A DNA stretch of 64,000 nt from Cryphonectria parasitica EP155 (GCF_011745365.1 NW_024468909.1:6014001-6078000); one strand, 5' to 3'. Positions 31,719 through 42,915 are shown, numbered from the stretch's first letter. Numbers and translations: made by a program. Notes: a model not told the origin generated them from the letters alone.

Positions 31719-32574
31719 ATGATCCGGTCAACACAAATAGCACGGCTTGATGGTATGATTACGTCCCCCTTCGGAGCAGCCAACCAAGAACCTCAGAACT
31801 GACAGGACCACCAACTCAGGCCTCTACCTCTGCGCATCTGTCGATGATGAAGCAGTACGTGTCAAAACCTCTCTCTACCCCGCCGTCATCGCCCTTGGTC
31901 TCTCACACTCCAAGTCTTGCACACACACCCAACAACCAGTCAAGCATCTAATCAAAACTTCTAACACTGCCCTTGCTAACCCGCGCGCCTCTTAGACCGA
32001 GTCCTCCCTCTCCGAGATCAAATCCCAGATCAAACTCATCCTCCGCCGGCTCAACCGCAACGCCGAGCCCCAGGCCTCGATCGAGTCGGGCAGCTTCACG
32101 ATCCACTACCTCATCACCTCGGACATTGTCTACTTCTGCATAACCGAGCGCTCCTACCCGCGCAAGCTGGCCTTCACCTACCTCTCGGACCTCGCGACCG
32201 AGTTCACCACCATGTACCCCATGGCCCAGCTCCTCAGCCCGACCCTGCGGCCCTACGCCTTTATGGAGTTTGACAACTTCATCTCCAAGACAAAGGCCAC
32301 CTACAGCGACGCCCGCGCCACCCAGAACCTCGACAAGCTCAACGACGAGCTGCGCGACGTCACAAAGGTCATGACCAAGAACATCGAGGACCTGCTGTAC
32401 CGCGGCGACAGCCTCGAGCGCATGGGCGAGATCAGCTCCCGCCTGCGCGACGACAGCAAAAAGTACAGGCGCGCCGCCGAGCGCATCAACTGGGAGCTGC
32501 TGCTCAAGCAGTATGGGCCCTTTGGCGCTCTGGGCTTCATCATATTGGTGTTCTTGTGGTGGCGCTTCTTTTGA
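31719..32574 (+). CDS. SEC22: Sec22-family R-SNARE of ER-Golgi vesicle transport
   Basis: Three exons: 31719-31752, 31820-31854 and 31996-32574 give 215 residues, the typical Sec22 length. The 34-base first exon encodes MIRSTQIARLD; splicing to 31820 gives LDGLYLCASVDDEA, matching the conserved start of the longin domain. An AG at 31805 would break the frame. Intron 2 (141 bp) has a GCTAAC branch. Sec22 is the R-SNARE on COPI/COPII vesicles, pairing with Ufe1/Sed5-type Q-SNAREs. After the longin domain (to about residue 120) come the SNARE helix (LNDELRDVTKVMTKNIEDLLYRG, with the zero-layer Arg in YRGD), and a C-terminal tail anchor ending LVFLWWRFF. Confidence 0.94.
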
Positions 32575-33206
32575 TTTGAGGACACAAAAACAAAAGAGGG
32601 ACGAAACGGGCGATCGTGGAGTTGGAGGCGTTTATTATCAATATTTATTTGTTTATTTTCACGGCATAGCGATGTGCTTGAAGATCCTGGCATGAGGAGA
32701 TGGTAATGATATCTGGGAGAAGAATCGCAGAACAGTTTTCTCGTCAATATACAACTGCTGTATTGCAGCGAGACTGAGTAATGTGTCTCAGGGAACATTG
32801 ATGAATGGGTTTGGAATTTGTTCAAGTCTCCCTATACGTGGTACTGTGAGAGGCTCGTTACGTAGAAGAGGCCCGAATTCTCGCAATATTATGCGTCAAC
32901 AAAAGACAAGCTATAGATTGTATATGATGATAAAGCCTGACGGACGGCTTTGTGCTGTGGTATTCTTTCGAGCGTAGACTGGGTTCTACGATCTAGGTAT
33001 AGTTATATAAGTCGCTGAGCGAATGTGATGTACTCTGTGCCTCTCTCCAATATCTGTTTTGAACGCCGAAGCCTAATCCACGCTTCCGTCCTTTCCGAGG
33101 AAAATGAACTACTCCCCCCTTCCCCCTCTTTCTCGTGAAGGGAATCGATCCATAATCATAATGCTGGTCTTCGCGTGTGCTGATATACACCCTTCTGGCT
33201 GGCTGG
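32575..33206. other. Intergenic between convergent SEC22 and the Zn/poly-Gln gene
   Basis: Shared 3' flanks. No gene, repeat or RNA recognised. Confidence 0.5.
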
Positions 33207-33729
33207 CTACATAACCACACAGTTCTTCGTAGCCGCCTGCAAGCTCGGCACGGCAACCGAGGTATGATACCACTCCAAATGCTCCTGGAACGCCCTGAGG
33301 CTGCCGAACCCCTTCTCGTCCTGGACATACCTCGTCTCGTCCTCGTCGCCGGCCTCGTAGTAGTTATAGTCGTCGCAGTAGGGACACAGGATCCGAGCCT
33401 GCCAGTCCCCTATATCCGGGCTGATGTGGTTCGCGATCGCCAGCGGTGCAAAGACCACCGTCTTGTCCTCGCCCGCCGAGAGAGAGGTCCCACGGGCCTG
33501 CCAGTTCGGCTGCTCGGTGACGCCCGACGCGACGGGCAGCGGGTCGAGCGCCGACGGCATGCTGTGGAGGTCCTCCCAGACGATGAAACCGTCGCAAAAG
33601 TCGCACGAGAAAGCAATGTCCCGGTCACCGAACCGCTCGAACCGTCCCACGGAGTTGCACGCCGGCACGAGATCCACCAGCGACGACCTACGGCCGTCCC
33701 TCTGCTCTTCCGTGTCGGACTGCTGGCCG

Positions 33730-33776
<47 letters not shown>

Positions 33777-34897
33777 GTGGTCCCGCTCTGGTTCTTCCTC
33801 GCCGTCGCTCCGCAGGTCGATCGTGCCCATCTCCATCACCTCGCCTGCCACCCCCAGTGAGCTCATCGTGGGCGTATTCTGCTTCCAGCTGGGCGGCCGC
33901 TCCTTTTTGGGTCCCATCATCGTCGTCGTCGTTGTCGTCACCCTCGTCTTCACGTCCCGCGCGATCTCGTCCCGCGTGCTCTCGTACCGGCTCGCCCTGC
34001 GGCCCAACCCATACTCCTTCCTCCGATCATCGAGCCGCCTCTGCCGCCGATACACCTCAAAGGCGCCGAGGCACCGGTTGCCGGACCCGCCGCCGGCGAT
34101 GTCGGCCTGTTGGGAGGCGAAGATACGCGCGGCGGCCCGGCGCTGCGCGCGGTGGAGGTCCCTGCGGAGATCGAAGGTGTCACGGGCCCAGAGCGGGTTA
34201 ATGGGCCCGCCCTGCCGGAGCCAGTCCTTGAAGGTCTGGCCGTGGTAGATGAAGAGGGCCCGGAGTTCGCGTAGTTCGTCGAGGGATTCGGCTGGCCGAC
34301 CAAAGAAAAAAAGTGTCAGTAGGTAGTTTCACGCAGAAAACCGTTAGAGAGGATAATGTAGGCACAGGGCACAAAAGGAGAAGGTCTTGGGGGGGGGGGG
34401 GGGGTTGGAAATTTCCCCGGCATGTACATACGCCTCCTGTCATTCTCGTAATAAAAGTTCCCCTTCAGCAGTGGCCCCAGTTCCTGAAAGTCGGCCTTGG
34501 CCTCGTCCAGCGTATCCTCGAGGGCGCGGACCTGTTCAAACTCGTCCGACGCCCAGTGCCTCTTGTCGGCGAACATGAGCATGCGGAGGGAATCGCTGAT
34601 GGCATTGGCAATGTCGGCCAACAGAGAGCCGACAGTCTCTCTATCCTCGTCTTCGTCATTATCTTCTTCGTCCTCCTGCTCCCCCGCGTTATGATCCACG
34701 TGGGGGCCTTCTCCATCATGCTGACCACCACGGCCGTCGCTAGGGAAGTGGTGCTCGGTCACGATGACCTGGAGGGATTTCTGTTTCGCCTTGTGCTTGT
34801 ATGTGGAGGTGGCGTGGGCGTGGGAGGAGGAGGAGGAGGAGGACGGTGTCGAGTTGTGTCGTCCACTGTCCGTGGGGTCGGCGCCGCTGTTCATCAT
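33207..34897 (-). CDS. Unrecognised protein with CxxC zinc pairs and a poly-Gln tract
   Basis: Two exons on the minus strand: 34897-34432 and 34291-33207, joined in frame across a 140-bp intron (GTATGT donor; GGCCAG acceptor) that contains a 16-base G/C run. The joined protein is about 516 residues. The start is the first in-frame ATG; the frame is open upstream to 34996, so a 5' exon is possible. The first exon is Ser-rich and acidic. The second begins with a helical block (SLDELRELRALFIYHGQTFKDWL), has 14 or so CAG-coded Gln, then a conserved-looking C-terminus: CDFCDGFIVWEDL, later CPYCDDYNYYE and EHLEWYH. The two CxxC pairs plus the terminal histidines could bind zinc. I do not know this family. 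Confidence 0.7.
33732..33773 (-). repeat. CTG/CAG microsatellite coding poly-Gln
   Basis: About fourteen CTG units on the plus strand, read as CAG (Gln) in the minus-strand gene. Confidence 0.95.
34389..34404 (+). repeat. Homopolymer G run (16 bp) inside an intron
   Basis: On the sense strand of the surrounding minus-strand gene this is a poly-C run within the 140-bp intron. Confidence 0.9.
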
Positions 34898-36395
34898 TCG
34901 CGAAGGACGAATGCGTCTCCGTCTCTGTTGCGGCGGCTGCTGAGACTGGTCGGGCCGGTAGCAGCCGGCACATAATGCTGAAGAGAAGAAGCACACTGGT
35001 CGTTCTGGTCACTACTGGTAGTGCTCCTCCCCCCTTCTTCTTGTAGACATGGAAGGAAGCTGGGGTCGTGTTGAGTCACAGAGAGAGAAGAGAGGTTGTG
35101 AGGTTATGTTCGTTGTCTTGGTCGTTATCTACTTCAGACTAAAGGTTTGGTTGGGTGAGCACAGATTAGCTTTTCTTGGCTTTTTTCTGAACTGATGACG
35201 TTTCGGCCCCCCGTCTCAAGAGGGTTCGCCAATCGGACGAGTCAGAAAGCGAAAAAAAGGAAAAAGAACACAGACAGGAGGATACAATTGCACGTCAATC
35301 AAAATGTGCTGCGCAGCATAGCGGTGGGGAATGGAGACAAGATGAAAGATAGAAGCAAAGCCCCCCCAACCCCACCCTTCGCAACATTCGAGTTACGTAG
35401 CTGTCGACAGGTCTCTGCGCAATGAGCAATGCCTATCCGGGGGGTTCCTTGGCAGTGTGTGACAGTGAGAGGTGGGCCGCGTGGCATTGTACTGCGTTGA
35501 GCAGAGAGCACTGCCCACTGTCCAAATCACCCACATTCAAAGTCACGGAGTTACAGCGCTGTTTCCAGCCAAGCTTCAAGCCATCAAGGTGCGTCTAGGG
35601 GAAAGGGAAGCATCCCAAAGAATCTTCACTAGTAGCACGTACACAACTATGGTAGTATTGCATACAACTTAGTTGCATAATACAAAGTAATAGTCGAAGA
35701 GGACATTTCCACCAAAAAAAAAAGGCAATTACATATATGTCAATATTACTGGTGACGGCAAATCATACATGAAAACCAATCTTTCTCACCTTGACTTCAG
35801 TTGAGTTGGCTCACTATGACAAAAGAATGCAGTGTCAACGGACCGCACATTCACGATGCCGTCAAAAGTCGCGGCTTAGACTGGGCGGTCTTTAGGCCTA
35901 GACCGACTCCAAGGCCCCTTGTGGGAACACACTGGAGTTGAACCCCTGGGGTCCCGTCCGGAATGGACCCGCTGCAGAGTGGTACCAACTGGCCCAGTCT
36001 CTACTAGCACATACGACAGTACTAATGTGTCTCGGCGGCCGCCTGATTCCTCGTGCTGCAGGCTTCGCCCACCCGGGGGCTTTCGGTGGTGTGGGTCCAA
36101 AGCGCATGCCGATTGCTGACCGGGGCTTCATTACGAGTATCCACTTTCGGGGCTCAGTCTGCTGCGCTTTGCATGGTCGGTGAGGTGAATTATGAACTTG
36201 GGATGGACCAGCAGTGACGGCATCGTGAAGATGCCAATTTCTATGCCCCCGAACGCCGTCTGTGCATGTGCATGCAGAGTCACCCAAGAAATCTGTTCTA
36301 CCGTGGCGCAGCTCGAGTGGTCCCGAAGACTCAATATGCTTCGACCGCCGTCTCTCTCCCCCCTTCTCTCACTCCCACGGACACACCCTACCTCC
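34898..36395. other. Intergenic, 1.5 kb, with a possible SINE-like element
   Basis: The promoter of the Zn/poly-Gln gene is on the left. The right part (35850-36229) holds the element listed next. The minus-strand open frame over 35898-36287 shows no family features and lies inside that element. Confidence 0.5.
35850..36229 (-). mobile_element. Possible short interspersed element with inverted ends and Pol III-like boxes
   Basis: A 15-base perfect inverted repeat (TTCACGATGCCGTCA) bounds a 380-bp unit at 35850-35864 and 36215-36229. On the minus strand the interior has TGGGCCAGTTGG (35996-35985), one base from the tRNA A box, and GGTTCAACTCC (35944-35934), a good B box, about 41 bases apart. 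A tRNA cloverleaf does not fold: the D and T stems pair poorly, so it is not a tRNA gene. The segment is GC-rich, unlike its surroundings. It could be a tRNA-derived SINE, another non-autonomous element or an unidentified ncRNA. Confidence 0.35.
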
Positions 36396-38475
36396 CTACT
36401 TTCTCTTGGTTGCTTTGCCCTTGCTGCTAGCACCGGTCGTCTTTGCGCTCGAAGCCTCCTCTGATAACGCAGGAGGAAGCTCCTTCTTAGCATCGTCCTC
36501 CTTTTTTTCTTCCTTTTTCTCCTCCTCCTCGTCGTCTCCGCCCTGTCCAAACTCATTGACACGAGTGTAGTCAATCTTGTAAGCCCACCTCTGGTATATA
36601 TACACAAAGAATATGATGTCGTCTCTGAATGTCGCCAGCCGGTGCAGGATGGGCATCTTGATTGTAAATGCGAACAGGTCATCGATGAACGTGTTCAGGA
36701 ACTTGTACATCATGGCCTTGCCCGGCATATGTGCCACACTCTTGAGCCTGTAGTTGATGTAAAGCGCCGGCACCATCATCAGGAATCCGTACGCATACAC
36801 CGACCCCACAAGTGTTGTGATGATAAACGAGTACCACGACTTGTGCTCCTCGTACACGAGCGAGTAGATTGCGTAGGCGATCAGGAGCGGTACCCCGACC
36901 CAGTACATGTACTTGAAGGCAATCGCATCATACTCCTGCGTCTTTTGCTCCGTCTCGCTGAGCTTGTGCTTGTCCTCGAAGACGATGTGCTTCGGAAGCC
37001 ATGAGCCGGGCGGGGCGTCGCGGACCCTGATGTTGACCACGGTCGTAACCTTCCACAGCTCGATCACGATGCCGACGCCCTGTGTGCCCAGAATCATCCA
37101 GCTGGTGTTTTGTGAGTTATCCACCAGGTAAAGGAAGATGATGGTCTGCATAAAGACGTTTGCCAGGATCGTCCGGACAGAGATGCCCACGTTATCCTTC
37201 TTCTTGCGGTAGTGTGCAATATCGGAACCAAAGGCCAGCGTCTCGAGGAGCATGTGTGCAATGCTGACGACAATGGTGATACCAAGAAGGATCGGATTAG
37301 TATCGAGGAAGATCTCCTTCACCATCTCGATCTCCGAACCATCACCGCCCCCAGCGACGGGATTTCCAAACGCGGCCTGACGTGCAGATTCACGTCCGCC
37401 AAACTCGACGGAAGCCATCAGCTGGAACTTCCAGTTGGCAAGGTTGTTCAGCTCAATGTGGAGCGGCAGCGTCTTGACAGTCTCGTTGACCGGGTTGAAG
37501 TGGCTCTTGAGCTGCCAAAAGCCATTGACGAACAGGATAGGATAGTACCACGAGTTCTGACCAGACCCATCTCTGGCACCGGTAGGCTCGAGGGTGATGA
37601 ACTGGCGGGCAGCACCATTGGTCGTCGGGTACATCATGGTGCCAGCACCCGGGACGAAGGAGATGGTGGTGTTTGGGTGATAGTAGTTGCCGATGACGAT
37701 AGACCCAGCTTCGGCGGCCTCGGCCTCCTCAGCCTCGGTAAGATTCTTGTTCTCGAGGAGACTACGGGTCTTGGCAACCTTTTTCTTTGGGATATACTGG
37801 GTGAAGGGGTAGAGGAAGTAGTATGCCTTGGAGGGGTCGTATGGCTTCTGCGTCGGATCCAGGTTGACCCCCTGTTCGTGCAGGCCGACATAGAAATGGC
37901 CCCAGAGAGTTCCGTTGTTCTGAACAGACGCCGGCACCGTGATGGTCGTATCTATAGTGCGCTTCTCGCTCCAGTTGCCCAAACTGTACTCGGTCTCTCG
38001 GAAGACGATCATATCCTCAGGCGTGTCTCTTAGGGGCTTGGGCTTCATGGACGGCGAGAGGGTGATGATGATGTCGACCACGCTGTCGTCGGGCCACATG
38101 GGAGCGATCTTTTGTGGCACAGGATTCCATGTAGCACCCTCGTCAAGCTTGTTGGGTCGGAGCGCATAGGCAGGGACGTCACCCGTGTTCGTGGGGACCT
38201 GAACCGCTTGGCCGTTGGCATCGGTGACAGTCTTGCTCTGCTGCGGAGCAGGCATGAACTGCTTCATAACGAACTGCATACCGAAATAGAGGGTGGCTCC
38301 CCATACAAGGCGCGACATGATTGAAGACTGGAATTGGGCATGCTGCCTGTCAGCGCACCGTCATTTTTGTTGGCTTCTGCAGTCGAGGGTGGATGGTTTG
38401 ATCAGAATAACTTACGCCGCCTTGCTCCTCTTGCGCAGCAGGCGCTGCGCCTGCTGCTCCGTTTCCTTCAGGCAT
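36396..38475 (-). CDS. CLPTM1-family multi-pass membrane protein
   Basis: Two exons on the minus strand: 38475-38416 (20 codons) and 38327-36396 encode 663 residues across an 88-bp intron (GTAAGT donor, TTCCAG acceptor, phase 0). ATG 38475 gives MPEGNGAAGAAPA, then joins SSIMSRLVWG. The CLPTM1 family is a conserved eukaryotic ER membrane family (human CLPTM1 and CLPTM1L). Features are an N-terminal membrane anchor, a long lumenal beta-rich region (about residues 70-340) with N-glycosylation sequons, and a cluster of membrane segments in the C-terminal half. Typical family stretches are SWYYPILFVNGFW, FLDTNPILLGIT and IYQRWAYKIDYTRVNEFG. The tail is Lys/Glu-rich and ends in a basic KGKATKRK, which may act in ER retention. 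Confidence 0.92.
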
Positions 38476-39350
38476 TGTCAAGGTATTGACAATGACACTG
38501 ACACTGAAACTGACACGTCCTAAGGTATTGTTGAGGCCACAATGATCAGGGGCAGACAAATCAGCCAAGCCTGTTTGTGTGTTTGTGTTTGTGTATGCTG
38601 AAGGGAAATTTCTCGGGCGGCATCGCAGCAATAGCAATTGCCACGTACTATCAGTACAGATAACGTAGCTGGGAGGAGCTCCTGCAGGCTCTGGTCTGGG
38701 GGTAGGTCAGTACCTTAGGTAGTAAGTATCCACTATGGTTCCTTAGGCAAGCTTGGGGGGTTTGCGGGGCCCTGGAATTCTGCCCCCACACAGACCCGAA
38801 CTGCTGGGATCTCTTGCAACCTCACTTAAAGACCCAGCGGTATATTTCCTCTTAGGTAAGGACATAGAAGTAGGCAGTTAATTAATATGCAACCCCAGAA
38901 CCTAATTAGTCTACAACCTGGCACTGTCATTTGGAGTATATCTACTGTACACAAGTCTTTCTCTTACACAAGGGCATGTGACACTGGGTTTGACATCCTG
39001 TGTGCTAATGCGGCAACAAGAGCTCTTATGAAGGAGCAAATCAGCAATTCAGCCAGTGAGATGCAGATGTGATCAAGCAAGTATACAATATAATTCATCC
39101 ACGATCTGCCCATTTTTGGACTATCGCATGTCAGGAAGATTCTTATAAGAAAAGAGCATCCAGTGCCAGCTGTCAAAGATACCCCGTGCTATTTTTGCAG
39201 GGTTCAGTGTGAGCGATCAAAGATACAAGACAAAGATGGAAACGAATCAAGATAGGGTCGTTTTCCCATATATCACACTGCGTCTCGTATTGTGTATCCT
39301 CCCTGTTTCCTCACTATTATGGGGCGCGAACACCCTGTTTCTCGCTCTCA
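38476..39350. other. Intergenic
   Basis: CLPTM1-family promoter on the left and 3' flank of the next minus-strand gene on the right. Composition is AT-rich from about 38870. No gene recognised. Confidence 0.5.
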
Positions 39351-40247
39351 TCACATCGACCCTAGCCAACGTTTTACCTCAGCTTGTGTGAAGTCTGAGC
39401 CCTTGCCAGGCGAGACGTTTGGCTGTGGAGAGAAACTTGAATATCTGGCCGTCTCTCTGTTACCAGATGATCCTGGTTCCTGTGTATTGACTTCTTTTGC
39501 TGGCACATGGTCCGGTTCGTCGATGTCCATTTCGTCAGCGCTGCCACTTTCGGTGCTAGACGACAAGGCATCCGCCTCATCATCGACGTGAAGATTGAGT
39601 CCAAAGTGCCGCAAGGACCTGCCAAATTCCATCTGTAACAAGGCTCGGCCAAGTGGCAATTTGGCCACCTCCTCCACTTCCTTCATTTGTTTCCGCAAGT
39701 CGTCATTCATCTCAGCACTGAATTCCAATTTGTCGCCGTCTTCGTCTCGTATGAAACGGAACGTCTCGACAGGTTTCCCACTGGTGTTTGCCCGGGTCTC
39801 CGCGCCACTCTGGGGCTGCTGGTCTTGAGCATTCTTCCTCTTGGCAGCAGCTTCGGCCGTCAGCTTTGTGATGCCAGCCTTGCGGAAAGCTTTCGGCAGC
39901 TTGAACTGCGGTAAGTTTCCCACCCACTCGCCTTTTTCATATGCCTCCTGAAGAATTTGGAATCCTGTGTGTGTGGGATTGTATCCGACCCAGTCCCTTG
40001 CCGGCGCATCCATCTGCATCACCGTTTTCAGAGATATAACCGGCAATAGTGTTGCGTCGCCTAAGGGTGACTCGATGGGGCCTAGTTCTGGGTGACTGAC
40101 AGACATGCTGCCTGTTTCCAGGGACTTGACCTCTTCTAATTTCTTGAGGAACTCTTTCTTCCAAGAGTCGGTGTCTTTCGTTGCTGTTGAAGACGTGGAC
40201 TCGTCGCACTCACTCCGACCCTCGCTGCCGAAGTCATCTTCACACAC
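39351..40247 (-). CDS. Unrecognised protein, main exon (5' end unresolved)
   Basis: An open frame of 298 codons on the minus strand ends at 39351. It has no ATG near its start; the first in-frame ATG would remove about 45 residues. An acceptor-like CCCCAG lies at about 40250, so an upstream exon within 40250-40620 is likely. A small exon from ATG near 40588 (MSSTPSAQPSHVAS) or a donor GTATAA near 40337 are candidates, but no combination is proven. The product is soluble and charged, with a core reading DWVGYNPTHTGFQILQEAYEKGEW and a second block KLPLGRALLQMEFGRSLRHFGLNLH. Its last 70 residues are acidic and Ser-rich. I do not recognise the family; the ordered blocks and biased codon use support a real gene. 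Confidence 0.65.
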   Translation of the reverse strand: MCEDDFGSEGRSECDESTSSTATKDTDSWKKEFLKKLEEVKSLETGSMSVSHPELGPIESPLGDATLLPVISLKTVMQMDAPARDWVGYNPTHTGFQILQEAYEKGEWVGNLPQFKLPKAFRKAGITKLTAEAAAKRKNAQDQQPQSGAETRANTSGKPVETFRFIRDEDGDKLEFSAEMNDDLRKQMKEVEEVAKLPLGRALLQMEFGRSLRHFGLNLHVDDEADALSSSTESGSADEMDIDEPDHVPAKEVNTQEPGSSGNRETARYSSFSPQPNVSPGKGSDFTQAEVKRWLGSM

Positions 40248-41201
40248 TGGGGTATTAATGAACCATAACCCAATAGTATGTACTGATCAAGAATCAAACA
40301 CCTTATCTCTTGATCCAGAGAAAGTATAATTATACCAATTCCAATTCCAGCACTCCCAACGGTCAATTGAACGAAACATGGCATGCCCCGCAAAGGCAAC
40401 TCGTGGCATGATTGTAATGCTGACGATTGGTCGCCTCTTTGAGGCATGGGGAGGCGATGTACATAATGGGTGTCTGAAGCGTGCAGCTCGATCAGGCAGC
40501 AACGGGAGGGCATCCAATGAGCAGTCGAGCACATGCATAGCCGCCGGAAGCAACGTGGGAGGGCTGAGCAGAAGGTGTTGAAGACATTCATGGAACCCCC
40601 GCCTAGTAAGTTCCGACGACTGTCGAGAGAACTGGCTGTAACGTGGGGGCTGGCTGGTCTGAGCGACTGACCACACGAACTATAGTGTTATTGGTCAGGG
40701 TGAAGTTAAAAATGGTTCATTGTTTACAGTTCTAGAAGTTTCAAGTATCAGCCAACATCACACCCACTACAATGGTGATAAGAGAGTTATTAACAGAACT
40801 AGCCAGCACCTCAGCTTGAGTATAGTGTATAATGACAATTTGTTTATGAGTGAAACTACCCATTGCGACTTTGTCCCTCCTCAACTTGAGCATCCTCAGT
40901 TGATCGACCAAGACCACACAAACCCAAACTGCCCTGAGTTGTTCTTTGTCTCTGTGATCTACCCCTTGTTGAGTGAGTAGTCAATACTATGGCAGGACTC
41001 AGGAGTGGAAAGTCGTATGTCAAGAATACTGTGCAAGTGTAATTGCCTTTTTAAACATTCGTTAAGTATAAAATTTACAAGCAGTGGAACAATTCCTACA
41101 TGTATCTGGACGTGTGTATAATGACTGTTCACCAGTTGCCCTTCCAAAGTTATGTATTACATTCTCCATCACCATTGCACAACACAAAGAGCACAACACA
41201 C
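40248..41201. other. Intergenic; may hold the first exon of the preceding minus-strand gene
   Basis: The part to about 40680 is the likely 5' region of the gene ending at 39351. From 40680 to 41200 the DNA is AT-rich 3' flank of the aldo/keto reductase gene. No other gene recognised. Confidence 0.45.
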
Positions 41202-42218
41202 TCAATCATGTTGCCAGAACGACGTGGTCCCTTCCCGGGCATGCTGGTCCAGCTCTGCCATCTCCTCGTCGCTCAGCATCCACTCCTCACTCGCCGCCCT
41301 CGCGTTCTCCTCGGCCTGCTTGGCATTCTTCACACCGCCCAGCGGGATCGCCCCCTTCTGGATCACCCACTTGAGCGCCACAGCACTGGGCTTCACCCCG
41401 TGCTTTTCCCCCACCGTCCGCAGCGTCTCGAGGAGCGGCGCGAGCTCCTCGATGGGCACGTCGCCAAACTTGCGACCCGACGGCGGCGGGTTGTCCTTTG
41501 TGTATTTCCCCGTCAGCCGTCCCATGCCCAGCGGGCTGTAGGCCATGAGCACGATGCCCCGGGCCTTGCACTCGGCGAGCAGCCCCGTCGTCTCGGGCCG
41601 GGTGCGCAGTAGGCTGAACTCGACCTGGTTGCTGGCGAGGCGGTACCCGCGCTTCTTGAGGGCCTCGTCCATGCGGACCATCTCGTCCAGGCTGTAGTTG
41701 CTCACGCCCACGGCGCGCGTCAGGCCCAGCTCCACGCACCGCGCCAGCGCGCCCGCCATGCTGTCGATCGAGTTGAGCACGTGGATCGGGCCGTGCACCT
41801 GGTACAGGTCCATGCTCTCCAGCCCCATGCGCTGCAGGCTGCCGCGGCACGCGTTGACCATGCCCTTGCTGGGGAACAGGCGCGTCGGCGGCCACGGGAT
41901 GGGCAGGAACTTGGACGCGAGCACCAGCCGCGTGCGGAAGTCGTCCGGGGTCAGCGCCGCGTCCGACCGCAGCCTGCCGATGATGCGCTCGCTCTCGCCG
42001 CTGCCGTAGACCTCGGCCGTGTCGACGAAGAAGAGGTCGTTCTGGGCCATGGTCCGCCAGGCATCGTCGAGGTCCTTGACGGCCGAGGCTGAGGCGTTCT
42101 TCCACGTCATGTTGTCACCCCATGACCACGAGCCGATGCATAGATTGGGTAGCGGGATGGTGCCTGCAGATTCTCGAGCGCAACGGAGGCTGAAGCGTCC
42201 CGTTGCTGCTGCTGCCAT
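41202..42218 (-). CDS. Aldo/keto reductase
   Basis: A single exon on the minus strand encodes 338 residues from ATG 42218. Aldo/keto reductases are NAD(P)H-dependent TIM-barrel enzymes reducing carbonyl groups. The catalytic tetrad is complete: Asp66 and Tyr71 in FVDTAEVYGSGESE, Lys103 in LASKF and His142 in YQVHGP. The cofactor-binding C-terminal half has the expected GVSNYS and the VEFSLL/AYSPLGMG/LTGKY strands. It resembles the plant and fungal pyridoxal reductase-like or auxin-induced AKR group, but the substrate cannot be told. The neighbours are unrelated, so no pathway is implied. The gene lacks introns. Confidence 0.92.
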   Translation of the reverse strand: MAAAATGRFSLRCARESAGTIPLPNLCIGSWSWGDNMTWKNASASAVKDLDDAWRTMAQNDLFFVDTAEVYGSGESERIIGRLRSDAALTPDDFRTRLVLASKFLPIPWPPTRLFPSKGMVNACRGSLQRMGLESMDLYQVHGPIHVLNSIDSMAGALARCVELGLTRAVGVSNYSLDEMVRMDEALKKRGYRLASNQVEFSLLRTRPETTGLLAECKARGIVLMAYSPLGMGRLTGKYTKDNPPPSGRKFGDVPIEELAPLLETLRTVGEKHGVKPSAVALKWVIQKGAIPLGGVKNAKQAEENARAASEEWMLSDEEMAELDQHAREGTTSFWQHD

Positions 42219-42915
42219 TCTGGATGAGGATGAGTCTTGTTTTAGAAGGACAAGTGTTGAGTTTGTGGATTTGTGTTATCGTGTGGAAGGAAAAGATGAG
42301 TGTCGGCAGCTGATATGAGAGGACACTATACTAGTAAACTTACTATGTCATAGGGAAAAGAGAACCGCCCCGGTTTTATATCGACTTGTACTGCATGCGG
42401 TCAGTTCTGAAACCTAGAATGTGTCCGGCAGTACTACAGTACGGAGAGATCCACGACCCCGGCCCGAACCCAGCTACGGGCCGCCATCTTTCATTTTCGT
42501 TCGTCCTGAACTGTTTGTTGAATCAAGCTAATCGTGTGATGGAGAATGGCTTAGGCTCTGAAATGGTGTGGATCTCGTTTGATTGGTAGTAAAAGCAGTG
42601 TGCTGTTTCGTAGCCTCGGCTGACACTCGGCTGACGAGAGCAGATCCGTCGAGTTATCAACTTGTCGACGTCCATTTTCCTTGATTGATTAAAATTGTAT
42701 CTTTTCAGATAGTAAAGTTTCTATAGATCTAGCACGGCGGCTAGGTCGTGGATATCGTAGAATATATATATAGACATACATATATCATAATCAATCAAGC
42801 TCATTCAGCCCATGTCTCCTTAGAGAGGGCTGCCTATATGAATATTACAAAAGGCCTTCGTGCTGGCGTCCGCCAACATGATAGCACCAGAAACTCCGTC
42901 GCTTACAGTCTTCTA
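42219..42915. other. Intergenic
   Basis: Aldo/keto reductase promoter, then AT-rich 3' flank of the next gene with a TA-rich stretch at 42760-42795. Nothing else seen. Confidence 0.5.

Noticed and set aside
31763..31805. A 43-bp first intron for SEC22 (donor GTCCCC)
   Set aside because: Weak donor, very short, and it inserts residues into the conserved longin start; the 31753-31819 intron fits the family exactly.
35930..36003. A tRNA gene on the minus strand, suggested by good A and B boxes
   Set aside because: The D stem does not pair and the T stem pairs at only three of five positions; no acceptor stem closes. Kept only as a SINE-like candidate.
35898..36287. A 129-codon minus-strand frame across the 35.85-36.23 kb element
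   Set aside because: It has no recognisable domain and does not follow the element's boundaries; better explained as non-coding repeat.
40136..40591. A 151-codon minus-strand frame upstream of the unrecognised gene at 39351
   Set aside because: It overlaps that gene's 5' part in another frame and shows no conserved features; at most a piece of it may be a true first exon.
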